Positions 36,692 to 44,653 of a stretch of DNA of 64,000 nucleotides are shown here, in pieces. The stretch is from NCBI GenBank assembly GCA_964484265.1, contig CAZAFH010000009.1, positions 1-64,000 of the forward strand, given 5' to 3'. The stretch is from SIAQ01 sp964484265. GTDB lineage: Bacteria > Planctomycetota > Planctomycetia > Gemmatales > Gemmataceae. Positions within the stretch are counted from its first letter, which is position 1; the number at the start of each line of letters is the position of its first letter. The notes under the pieces were generated by a model. The model did not search any database, was not told the DNA's origin, and saw only the letters and a program-made list of their open reading frames with translations. A program made the position numbers and the translations under genes.

Positions 36692-37981
36692 ATGTTGAAC
36701 CTGATCGGATCCAAGTTGAATTTCTGCGACGGCATGAATCGTCGTGGGTTCATGAAGATCGGCGCGTTCGGCGCTGGTCTAACGCTGGCTGACATGCTTC
36801 GAGCCAAGGCCCAGGCCAATCCTACCGTCGCCGCTCCGACGCCGACGAAGTCTGCGATCATGATCTACCTGCCCGGCGGTCCGTCGCACATGGACATGTA
36901 CGACCTCAAGCCGGAGGCTCCGGTTGAATATCGCGGCGAATTCCGCCCGATTCAGACGAACGTCAACGGCGTGCAGATCAGCGAATATTTCCCGCGCCAG
37001 GCACGCATGTTCGACAAGCTCTCGACGATCCGTTCGATCGTTTCCGTCGATGAGCACTCCGACAGCCTCGTCATGACCGGCTACAGCGAGAACACCAATC
37101 GCGTGGCTCATCACCCGTCGTTCGGCTCGGTCATGTCACGCGTCCGCAGCAACTCGAACGCCGACATTCCTCCTTTCGTCAGCCTTCGCGGCATGTCGAT
37201 CGGCAGCGAACCTGGCTACCTCGGCGTCGCGCATCGCGCGTTCACACCGAGCGGTCAAGGTCTGTCGAATCTCCAACTTCCGAATGGCATCTCGATGGAC
37301 CGCAGCGGCGACCGTCGCGGCCTGCTCGAGAATTTCGATTCCGTTCGTCGTGAGGTCGATCAGACCGGCACGATGCGCGGCATGGACGCGTTTGCTCAAC
37401 GCGCCTTCGACATGGTCGCCTCCGGCGCCACCCGTCGCGCCCTCGACGTCAGCAGCGAAGACGCCCGCACCCGCGATCGTTATCGCGGCCTCGAATCCTT
37501 CCTGACGGCTCGCCGTCTCGTTGAAGCCGGCGTCGGCTGCGTAACCCTCGCTTACGGCGGCTGGGACACGCACTCGGGCAACTTCACGACGCTTCGTCGT
37601 CAGCTTCCGGAACTCGATCGCGGCGTTGCCAACCTCGTGCAAGACCTGCACGATCGCGGCATGGATCGCGACACCGTCGTCATCGTCTGGGGTGAATTCG
37701 GTCGTACGCCTCGCCTCAACAACGGCATGGGCGGCGGTCGCGATCACTGGGCCCCTGTCATGTCGGCAATGGTCGCTGGCGGCGGACTCCGCATGGGCCA
37801 GGCGATCGGTTCCTCCAGCGCTCGCGGCGAATACCCGCGCGATCGCCGGTACACGGCTTCGCAGGTTCTCAGCACGCTCTACCGCGCGATGGGCATCGAC
37901 CCGTCGATGACCTTCGCAAACGGCTCTGGCCGTCCGATGTACATCCTCGACGACCGCGAACCGGTCACCGAGTTGCTGTAA
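36692..37981 (+). CDS. Secreted DUF1501 protein
   Basis: 429 residues from the ATG at 36692, preceded by a strong GGGGGGAG site. The N-terminus has a twin-arginine signal (NRRGFMKIGAFGAGLTLADM). The DUF1501 domain is related to the alkaline phosphatase/sulfatase fold: IMIYLPGGPSHMDMYDLKPE, YSENTNRVAHHPSFGSVMSR, TLAYGGWDTHSGNF, VVIVWGEFGRTPRLNNGMGG and GRDHWAPV. In planctomycetes it usually pairs with a DUF1553/DUF1549 or PVC cytochrome gene, absent here. A terminator hairpin follows. Confidence 0.92.
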   Translation: MLNLIGSKLNFCDGMNRRGFMKIGAFGAGLTLADMLRAKAQANPTVAAPTPTKSAIMIYLPGGPSHMDMYDLKPEAPVEYRGEFRPIQTNVNGVQISEYFPRQARMFDKLSTIRSIVSVDEHSDSLVMTGYSENTNRVAHHPSFGSVMSRVRSNSNADIPPFVSLRGMSIGSEPGYLGVAHRAFTPSGQGLSNLQLPNGISMDRSGDRRGLLENFDSVRREVDQTGTMRGMDAFAQRAFDMVASGATRRALDVSSEDARTRDRYRGLESFLTARRLVEAGVGCVTLAYGGWDTHSGNFTTLRRQLPELDRGVANLVQDLHDRGMDRDTVVIVWGEFGRTPRLNNGMGGGRDHWAPVMSAMVAGGGLRMGQAIGSSSARGEYPRDRRYTASQVLSTLYRAMGIDPSMTFANGSGRPMYILDDREPVTELL

Positions 37982-37997
37982 ACCCCTGCTCATATAG

Positions 37998-38019
37998 CCC
38001 GCCATTTATGGCGGGTTTC
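37998..38019 (+). terminator. Hairpin terminator after the DUF1501 gene
   Basis: CCCGCCA-TTTA-TGGCGGG is followed by TTTCT, 17 bases after the stop codon. The same hairpin sequence occurs twice in the dyad at 47922-47979, so it may be a repeat recruited as a terminator. Confidence 0.55.
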
Positions 38020-38081
38020 TGATAAAATAATAGCTCGATGGCTTACCAAGTCATCGGGCTTTTTTTGTGGAGTGATACATC

Positions 38082-38312
38082 ATGGGATATCAATCAATTC
38101 TGGACGCAGTCCGATCTTGGCCAATTACTGATCAGCTCCGCTTGGTTCACGAGATTCAAGACGGCCTGCCGGTACTCGAGAACGATTTCGATCTCTCGGA
38201 GAACGAACAGAATGAACTCGAACGAAGAATTGCATTAATGGACGCCAATCCCGCCTCAGGCATTTCATTCGAGGACATGCTGGCAAAGGCGAGAGCGAGG
38301 CACGGGCGATGA
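38082..38312 (+). CDS. Antitoxin, addiction-module (Unstab_antitox-like)
   Basis: 76 residues. Helical, acidic protein (SILDAVRSWPITDQLRLVHE, then NELERRIALMDANPASGISF and DMLAKARARHGR) of the family that neutralises RelE/ParE toxins. The WPITDQLRLVHEI helix is typical of antitoxins that position next to ParE. Its stop overlaps the toxin start by 4 bases (ATGA), the usual antitoxin-first arrangement. Confidence 0.85.
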   Translation: MGYQSILDAVRSWPITDQLRLVHEIQDGLPVLENDFDLSENEQNELERRIALMDANPASGISFEDMLAKARARHGR

Positions 38313-38605
38313 CCTGGAAGCTTGCCATTTCGGCTGAGGCTCAACAGGAGTTCGATGACGCGTTTGACTACTATGAAGAAAAGAAAATTGGCCTCGGCGA
38401 TGAATTTGCTGAATGTGTTCGAGAGCAACTCGACGCTCTGCGTAATTTTCCGAAAGCGCATGCCATCGTCTTCAAGGACGCCCGCCGAACCGTTGTCAAG
38501 CGGTTTCCCTATTGCATCTACTACGTAGTACGTGAAGATCAAGTGAATGTGATTGCAATCATACACGGGAAACGTTATCAGCGCCGATGGAGAAAGCGAG
38601 TTTAA
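38309..38605 (+). CDS. RelE/ParE family toxin
   Basis: 98 residues with the ParE/RelE fold: AQQEFDDAFDYYEEKKIGLG, RNFPKAHAIVFKDARRTVVK and the C-terminal RFPYCIYYVVREDQVNVIAI followed by HGKRYQRRW. The FPY...YYVV-H pattern is typical of gyrase-targeting ParE proteins, although target choice cannot be read from sequence. It is coupled to the antitoxin by a 4-nt overlap. Confidence 0.88.
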   Translation: MTWKLAISAEAQQEFDDAFDYYEEKKIGLGDEFAECVREQLDALRNFPKAHAIVFKDARRTVVKRFPYCIYYVVREDQVNVIAIIHGKRYQRRWRKRV

Positions 38606-38659
38606 GTCGTATCCTCGCAATCGAAATTTGGGCCAAAACAGCGCCGTTCAATTTTCACC

Positions 38660-40249
38660 TCAGCTGCACCCAGTCCCCGATTCATACGTCCGCCCCATAG
38701 CCGCGCCGTCTTCGTCGTGATTACGCAGCGCGATCTGGTACATGCGCTCGCCTGCCTCGGATGGGTATTCGCCGGTAATGCACGCTCGGCACAGACGCTC
38801 GGCCGGCAAACGAATGCAACGGGCGATCGCGTCAAGCGGGAGATAGAACAAGCTGTCGGCTTCGAGTTCGCGAGCCATCGCTTCTTGCTCCTCGACGGTG
38901 ATGATCTTGCCGCTCATGAATCTCGGCGCGTACAACTCGGCGACGGTAGACATATCGATGCCATAGAAGCACGGAGCAACAATCGGCGGACAGGCGACAC
39001 GGACGTGAATCTCCTTCGCGCCGCCGCGCTCGCGAATCAGCGAGAGCAGTGACTGAAGCGTCGTGCTGCGGACGATCGAATCCTCCACGAGAATGACGCG
39101 GCGACCTTCCAGCACCTCGCGCAAGGGCGAAAATTTCATCCGCACGCGGTCGGCTCGATTGCTTCCTTCGATGAACGTTCGCCCGATATGGCGATTGCGC
39201 ATCAAGCCCTCGACGGCGGGAATGCCAAGCTCGAACGCCATTGCATCGGCGGCGGCCTTGCCCGTATCCGGAACCGGCACGACGACCGTGTTGTAGTCGG
39301 GCTTGATGATGCCGAGCCGATGTTCCTGGATCGCCAGTTCCTTGCCAAGCGCCGCCCGCGAGAGATACACGCTGCGTTCGTCCAGCGTGCTCGCGACATT
39401 GGCGAAATAGATCCACTCGAAGAAACAATGTGCGGTGCGCGATTTCGGCTCTGCAAAGCGGTGAACCTGGATCTTGTTATCCTGAATCAAAACCATCTCA
39501 CCTGGCTGAAGCGTCTTGATCGTCGTGAAGCCAAGATTGGATAGCGCGACGCTTTCACTGGCGGCGGCGAACATCGGCCCGTCGATCGCATAGCACAACG
39601 GGCGGAATCCCAGCGGATCGCGCACCACGGCCATGTCGCCCATGCCGTTCATGAATACGAGGTTGTACGCCCCGTCGAATTTTTGGCTCAGATTCTTGAA
39701 TACCTGCACGAGATCGGGCCGATCATCGCCGCGAAGTTCGTAGCTCAGGTAGTGCATGATGACCTCGGTATCGAGATCACGCATCAGGTAATAATCTTGT
39801 TTGTTGAGAAGTTCGGATTTGAGATCGGAGTAGTTGGTGATTTGGCCATTGAAGGCCATCGCATACCATTTCCATTTTCGCCCGTGGTAGCGTTCGAAGG
39901 GCTGGGCGTGGTCGCGGTCGTTCTTGCCGCAGGTGGCGTAGCGAACATGCCCGATGGCGGCCCGGCCGGCGTGCGCGGTCATGATGTTCGCGAACTTCGC
40001 CGGATGGTTAAGCCGAAACGCCTCGATCACCGTGCCGATCTGTTTGTAGGTGCTGAGCACGCTCTCGCGATTCGGGTCGAACGTCGTCATGCCGGCCGCC
40101 AGCTGACCGCGGTTTTGCAAATCCAGCAGCATTCTCGGCATGAGGCGCGAAACCTGTTCCGGCCCCTCTTTCGGCACCAACTTGGACGGCGTCGGACTTT
40201 CAAGATGATAGATGGCTGCGATCCCGCATTCGTGATGCAATTCTTGCAT
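38660..40249 (-). CDS. purF: Amidophosphoribosyltransferase
   Basis: 529 residues. It makes 5-phosphoribosylamine from PRPP and glutamine, the first step of purine synthesis. The nucleophile is Cys8 (LHHECGIAAIYH), implying a 7-residue propeptide. The glutaminase domain is followed by the PRPP loop VILVEDSIVRSTTLQSL. The C-terminal CRACITGEYPSEAG matches the CxxC that binds the 4Fe-4S cluster in the Bacillus-type enzyme. It is longer than the 465-residue Bacillus form. No other pur genes are near. Confidence 0.93.
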   Translation of the reverse strand: MQELHHECGIAAIYHLESPTPSKLVPKEGPEQVSRLMPRMLLDLQNRGQLAAGMTTFDPNRESVLSTYKQIGTVIEAFRLNHPAKFANIMTAHAGRAAIGHVRYATCGKNDRDHAQPFERYHGRKWKWYAMAFNGQITNYSDLKSELLNKQDYYLMRDLDTEVIMHYLSYELRGDDRPDLVQVFKNLSQKFDGAYNLVFMNGMGDMAVVRDPLGFRPLCYAIDGPMFAAASESVALSNLGFTTIKTLQPGEMVLIQDNKIQVHRFAEPKSRTAHCFFEWIYFANVASTLDERSVYLSRAALGKELAIQEHRLGIIKPDYNTVVVPVPDTGKAAADAMAFELGIPAVEGLMRNRHIGRTFIEGSNRADRVRMKFSPLREVLEGRRVILVEDSIVRSTTLQSLLSLIRERGGAKEIHVRVACPPIVAPCFYGIDMSTVAELYAPRFMSGKIITVEEQEAMARELEADSLFYLPLDAIARCIRLPAERLCRACITGEYPSEAGERMYQIALRNHDEDGAAMGRTYESGTGCS

Positions 40250-40375
40250 GAGTCTGGCAGCTCGGGTAGAGAAAGTGTCGCGGCGATGAACCCCATCATT
40301 ATTATACGTGAGATCGCATTCGTCGTCTGTCGCGCTTCGCTGGATGCTCGATTGGCGGAGTGACGATTTAGGTCT

Positions 40376-42013
40376 TCACGAGGTCGATGACACCTCTGCT
40401 CCGCGATTGCAGCCGCGTGCGGCGATGACTTCGGACGGGTCAAGCAGCCGGGCGAGTTCGTTCGCCAGGCGATCCGCTTCCGCATGATGAACGATCGCGA
40501 ATACAGCTGGGCCCCACGAGCTTTGGCCGACGCCTCTCACGCCGAGCCTACGGATTTCGTCCACGGCATGGGCGATCCATGGATCGGCGTAGATCCCGTT
40601 CTGAGCCTGGAAAAACAGCTCGCCTGCTTTGCGATTGTATTCGTGGAGCGCTTCGCCGAATTGGTCCAGGTCCCGATCCAGCAAGGCGGGGATCATGCCA
40701 AGTAACACCAGGCTGCTCATGGCGTCCGCGGAATGAGGCGCCGATGATTGCCGTTGAAGATCGGCGAACGCAGCCAGTTCGTGCGAACCATGCGTGCCTT
40801 TTAAATGCCTCGGAATGACGAGCAGCACACGCCAGTCTTCCGGGAAGTCCCATCGGCCGACGAGCGGAGAGATGTCAGCCTCGGTGAATTTGCCCGCTTC
40901 GACCAGAAATCCGCCATGTTCGAACCCATGCACTCCGATTGCCGAGCGTGCTCCGCGGCCAACGTGGCGAGCGAGCGAGACCGCATCGTGCTGCAATCCC
41001 GCGAGTTCGGCAATACCGCGCGCGACGGCGAGCCCCAGTTGCGTGCCCGTGCCCAGCCCGACATGGTCCGGAGGTGCGTGAATCACCTCCACGTGAACTG
41101 GCAGCACTATGCCGGCACTCACGGAAAAGCGCTCGCCAAACTGGTCCGCCCGATCCGCGAGCAAACCTTCAGCACTGAACCGATTCGCCTTGCGGACGCA
41201 TACCTCCAGGCCCGGAAGATCGACCATCAATCCGACGCCGCCAAACATTCGCCGCTGGGGCAAGTCGGCGCCGCAGCCTCCCAAATTCAGCAAACCGAAA
41301 TGCAATCGGCTGGCGGCGCGAACGCGAATCCCTCGTGTGTCGCGCTTCTCGCCCGGCGGGAAAGCGGCCACATTCGCATTTCTCCCCTCTCCCTCTGGGA
41401 GAGGGGCCGGGGGTGAGGGGGAACCGCCCCCGCCCCCGCCATTCGTTTGGGATGAAAGGAGCAAACCAACCTGCTGCTGCAAAAACGCGAACGCTTGACG
41501 CTCTTGCTCCCCTGCGGTTTTTTGCACGATCACGCCAAGTCGCGCAACCTCGGCAACGATCTCATCGCGTGGCAAAAGGTGCACGCGCGTCGCCAGAATT
41601 GCCGCCTCGACGACGGCATGCTTGGCGCGATTGAAGCCGAAAAAATCGCGAAAAACGCGCGAATCAACCACCTCGACATCGATGCTGACCCGTTCGGTGG
41701 AATCATCAATCGATAACACGCGGAACTCATAGCATCGGCACGCATCCGCCAGGACCCAACCGCATACCGTTCGCGCGGGAACCAGCGGCGGCAGCGGATC
41801 GAGACGCCCGAGCGCGGCCTTGGCGAGCAGCAGCACGTCGTCCGTCACGTGCAGCACGCCTTCGCCATGCTCGCGCAAATTGCGGTAGGTCGTGGAGGTA
41901 TTGAATGGCCGAAGCAGGAATCGCTTCTTCTCGGCATCGACGCGCGGTCCCATCGGGGCGATGTTAATCTCGCCCGCGGCGGACTGCGTGGTGACGATGC
42001 CTTCGAGGATCAT
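40376..42013 (-). CDS. DUF447 / beta-RFAP synthase fusion
   Basis: 545 residues with two domains. Residues 1-185 are a DUF447 flavin-reductase-like split barrel (EINIAPMGPRVDAEKKRFLL, GFNRAKHAVVEAAILATRVH). Residues about 226-545 are a GHMP-kinase-like beta-ribofuranosylaminobenzene 5'-phosphate synthase (RLHFGLLNLGG, the phosphate loop HVGLGTGTQLGLAVARG, SSWGPAVFAIV). That enzyme joins 4-hydroxybenzoate or aminobenzoate to PRPP early in tetrahydromethanopterin synthesis. The fusion links the pathway's steps and matches the mfn genes at 34-36 kb. The linker contains an in-frame insertion of a repeat (PSPPAPLPEGEG). The start ATG is at 42013. Confidence 0.85.
   Translation of the reverse strand: MILEGIVTTQSAAGEINIAPMGPRVDAEKKRFLLRPFNTSTTYRNLREHGEGVLHVTDDVLLLAKAALGRLDPLPPLVPARTVCGWVLADACRCYEFRVLSIDDSTERVSIDVEVVDSRVFRDFFGFNRAKHAVVEAAILATRVHLLPRDEIVAEVARLGVIVQKTAGEQERQAFAFLQQQVGLLLSSQTNGGGGGGSPSPPAPLPEGEGRNANVAAFPPGEKRDTRGIRVRAASRLHFGLLNLGGCGADLPQRRMFGGVGLMVDLPGLEVCVRKANRFSAEGLLADRADQFGERFSVSAGIVLPVHVEVIHAPPDHVGLGTGTQLGLAVARGIAELAGLQHDAVSLARHVGRGARSAIGVHGFEHGGFLVEAGKFTEADISPLVGRWDFPEDWRVLLVIPRHLKGTHGSHELAAFADLQRQSSAPHSADAMSSLVLLGMIPALLDRDLDQFGEALHEYNRKAGELFFQAQNGIYADPWIAHAVDEIRRLGVRGVGQSSWGPAVFAIVHHAEADRLANELARLLDPSEVIAARGCNRGAEVSSTS
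41384..41420. repeat. CCCTCACCCC / GGGAGAGGG repeat inside a coding sequence
   Basis: The repeat of 57-90 recurs within the DUF447/beta-RFAP synthase gene, encoding residues about 198-210 (SPSPPAPLPEGEG) between the two domains. It is in frame and flanked by a glycine run, which suggests that insertion into a flexible linker was tolerated. Confidence 0.8.
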
Positions 42014-42046
42014 GGTAGAATCAAATGAGATCGCGACTAGGCCGGC

Positions 42047-42634
42047 CTATCCCTCCGGCGTATCCAGAAGTAACTTCAAACGTTGAGAAAGCGACTCAGG
42101 CAACTTCGGCAGCCAGGCGGCATCGATCAGTCCGACGTCGATCATGTCGCGAACGTGAGTTCGGTCCTTGTCTCGAAATGAAGTGAGCTTCATGCGTAGC
42201 AAGGCTTCAAGACTCAAGCATGTGCCCGTTGCGGTTTGTCGAGTTTCGCTAATATCGGGTGCGGGCAACTCGTATTCTGGCCGAACTTTCTCGTTGGCAA
42301 ATATGACATGCACGGCATTTCGAGCCTTCCCATCGTCACCATCCAGAAACATGTCGATACTTGCTGCGTGACGGTAGCGAAACCCGCTCCGGGCGAGTGC
42401 CGCCTTTGCAGCCTCAAGGTCGGCTCGTCGAAGCAAGATATCCACATCCTGTGTATTCCTAACTGCGGCCTCGTCAACCTCGCTCACATGGGCAGCGACG
42501 GCATTTCCGCCAATAATGGCATAGGCGATCCCGGCCTCCTCAAGTGCACGTACTGCTCGACGTAGTCGATCTCGTACTTTCTCCACAGCAGTCACCATCC
42601 TTTCCCAGCCGACCTCACTGATTACGTGCAACAT
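42047..42634 (-). CDS. Nucleotidyltransferase-fold protein
   Basis: 195 residues from the ATG at 42634. The nucleotidyltransferase signature is visible: AYAIIGGNAVAAHVSEVD, then the acidic pair in RNTQDVDILLRR (about residue 65) and the third strand RNAVHVIFAN. The family adds NMP groups to diverse targets and includes MNT-type antitoxin-like enzymes. The usual helical partner (HEPN) is not encoded next to it. The function is open. Confidence 0.75.
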   Translation of the reverse strand: MLHVISEVGWERMVTAVEKVRDRLRRAVRALEEAGIAYAIIGGNAVAAHVSEVDEAAVRNTQDVDILLRRADLEAAKAALARSGFRYRHAASIDMFLDGDDGKARNAVHVIFANEKVRPEYELPAPDISETRQTATGTCLSLEALLRMKLTSFRDKDRTHVRDMIDVGLIDAAWLPKLPESLSQRLKLLLDTPEG

Positions 42635-42734
42635 GATCCACGGTTCCCTAATGGGGTTCGCACATTGGCAAAGACAAAATCGCGCTCGCCGATGCGAGCG
42701 GCTAAGGGATGCTTGAAAAATAACTTCCGTGTCT

Positions 42735-42792
42735 GCCGCTTGCGGCTTAGTGCTCAGCATGGTGCCCTGTTGAGCGCTAAGCCGCAAGCGGC
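42735..42792. repeat. Near-perfect 58-nt palindrome, copy 2
   Basis: Same sequence as 23873-23930 with few mismatches (GCCGCTTGCGGCTTAGTGCT). Flanking AATAACTTCC (about 42717-42727) and GGAAGTTATT (about 42803-42813) extend the dyad, so the element is about 95 nt. A left-half copy (CCGCTTGCGGCTTAGCGCTC) lies near 43762-43781, just upstream of ilvE, so two related elements bracket that gene. Confidence 0.75.
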
Positions 42793-42833
42793 AAGCGCAA
42801 ATCGGGAAGTTATTCTTCGCAAGATACTAAACT

Positions 42834-43697
42834 CTACTCACGCACCAGTTTGAAGAACGCTTCACGCAGCTCGCGTGTGATGGGACCCGGCTTGCCGCTG
42901 CCGATGACTCGCGCGTCGCACTTGGTCACCGCGATGACCTCGGCCGCCGTGCCCGTGAGGAAACACTCGTCGGCGATGAAGACATCGTGCCGGGTCAGGC
43001 CGAGTTCTTCGACGGTGTAGCCCTTTTTGCGTGCGAGTTCGATTACGGTATTGCGCGTGATGCCTTCGAGGATGCCCGCGTCGATCGACGGCGTGCGAAT
43101 GACGCCGCCTTTGATCAGGAAGATATTGTCGCCCGAGCACTCGGCGATTTCGCCCTTGTGGTTGAGCATCAGCGATTCGAGGCAACCCGCCTGAATGCCT
43201 TCCATCTTCGCCATGATGTTGTTGAGATAGTTGAGCGATTTGATGCGCGGATTGAGCGCGTTCGGGTGATTGCGGATCGTCGAAACCGTCGCGATTTCCA
43301 TGCCGTTTTCGTACAACTCCGGCGGATACATCGTGATGTCGTCCACGATCACGATCACCTGCGGATCGGAACAGCGGCGAGGATCCAGCCCGAGCGACCC
43401 GGCGCCGCGCGTGACGATCGGTCGGCAGTAGCCGTCGACTTTCTTGTTGATGGCAATCGTGTCGTTGATCGCCTTGACCATCGCGTCCTGGCTCAGCGGG
43501 ATTTCTAGCTTGATGCTGCGCGCACTATCGAACAATCGTGCGACGTGTTCTTTGAGCTTGAACGCCTTGCCGGAGTAGATACGGATACCTTCGAAGACGC
43601 CGTCCCCGTAGAGGAGTGCGTGATCGTAGACGCTGACCTTGGCATCGGGTTTGTCGTAGAACTTGCCGTTGATGAAGACTTTGGGTGTCGCGGACAT
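42834..43697 (-). CDS. ilvE: Branched-chain amino acid aminotransferase
   Basis: 287 residues from the ATG at 43697 (MSATPKVFINGKFYDKPDAK). A class IV PLP enzyme that makes valine, leucine and isoleucine from the 2-keto acids. Evidence: the start SVYDHALLYGDGVFEGIRIY, the PLP lysine in NPRIKSLNYLNNIMAK, and the phosphate-binding ECSGDNIFLIKGG and GITRNTVIELARKKGY. An upstream start at 43742 would add 15 residues and is less likely. Confidence 0.92.
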   Translation of the reverse strand: MSATPKVFINGKFYDKPDAKVSVYDHALLYGDGVFEGIRIYSGKAFKLKEHVARLFDSARSIKLEIPLSQDAMVKAINDTIAINKKVDGYCRPIVTRGAGSLGLDPRRCSDPQVIVIVDDITMYPPELYENGMEIATVSTIRNHPNALNPRIKSLNYLNNIMAKMEGIQAGCLESLMLNHKGEIAECSGDNIFLIKGGVIRTPSIDAGILEGITRNTVIELARKKGYTVEELGLTRHDVFIADECFLTGTAAEVIAVTKCDARVIGSGKPGPITRELREAFFKLVRE

Positions 43698-43807
43698 GCA
43701 ATGAATCCCGGTAAATGGTGGTTTGTCCAATACCGAAATCATATCAAATTTCGCGTGTTTCCGCTTGCGGCTTAGCGCTCAGCTTGCCGTCCCCGAACGG
43801 AATTATT

Positions 43808-44551
43808 TTAAACACCCGTCGCGACCATCGGCGGCGCCTGCCGCTGTTCCTGCCCCTCCATCCGGCCATCGACGATCTTGACCATGCGGTCAGTGTCGTG
43901 AACGAGATCGAGATTGTGTGTCACCATGACGATCGTCAGGTCCTCGAATTGATTCAGCTCGCGCAGAAGCTTCATGATGTGCTGGCCATTGGCGAGGTCG
44001 AGATTCCCCGTCGGCTCGTCGGCAAGCAGAATCCGCGGGCGATTGATGAGCGCCCGCGCGATGGCGGCACGCTGCATTTCGCCGCCGGAGAGCTCTTTCG
44101 GATGGTGCGTCAGCCGATGGCCGAGACCGACCTTGTCGAGCATTTCCGCGGCATGCTTGCGGAGTTCCGTTTTCTTCCGCCACCAGCTCCAGAACGAATG
44201 CGTGATCATCGCCGGCGCGAGCACATTCTCCAGGACGTTTAACTCCGGGAGAAGATGGTAGAACTGAAAGATGAAGCCAAACGTGCGATTGCGCAGCGCG
44301 TCTCGATCGCGCGTCGGCAGATTGTCGATGCGGCGTCCTTCGAGGTGGATGCAGCCGTCGTCCGGCGTGTCGAGCGTTCCGAGCAGGTGCAGCATTGTGC
44401 TCTTGCCCGAACCGGAATTGCCGATGACGGAGAGGAACTCGCCCTCGGCAACCTCGATGTCGAGTCCGCGCAGCACCTCGATGCGGTTGGCATACTTGAC
44501 GTAGGTCTTTCGCAGATTGAGTGCCGTGAGTAATGGCGTCGTGCCGTGCAT
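43808..44551 (-). CDS. lolD: LolD-type ABC transporter ATPase
   Basis: 247 residues from the ATG at 44551. Walker A is GNSGSGKSTMLHLLGTLDTP, signature LSGGEMQRAAIARALINRP, Walker B RILLADEPTGNLD. The LolD/MacB subgroup traits are GTLD...PTGNLD. LolCDE extracts lipoproteins from the inner membrane to LolA. The downstream side of the permease gene is separated from this start by an 80-nt repeat (44564-44643), within what should be one operon. Confidence 0.85.
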   Translation of the reverse strand: MHGTTPLLTALNLRKTYVKYANRIEVLRGLDIEVAEGEFLSVIGNSGSGKSTMLHLLGTLDTPDDGCIHLEGRRIDNLPTRDRDALRNRTFGFIFQFYHLLPELNVLENVLAPAMITHSFWSWWRKKTELRKHAAEMLDKVGLGHRLTHHPKELSGGEMQRAAIARALINRPRILLADEPTGNLDLANGQHIMKLLRELNQFEDLTIVMVTHNLDLVHDTDRMVKIVDGRMEGQEQRQAPPMVATGV

Positions 44552-44563
44552 GAAAATCCTCGC

Positions 44564-44643
44564 AAGCCCAGGGGTGAGCGCAGCGAACCTCTGGGATATT
44601 GATGCGCTAATCCCAGGGGTTCGCTGCACTCACCCCTGGGCTT
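44564..44643. repeat. CCCAGGG-type paired hairpin element
   Basis: AAGCCCAGGGGTGAGCGCAG and its mirror half ending TCACCCCTGGGCTT lie between the LolC-type permease and LolD genes. The two hairpins are joined by about 14 bases. Lying inside an operon, it could process or stabilise the mRNA, as REP sequences do. Confidence 0.75.
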
Positions 44644-44653
44644 GTGCATTCAC

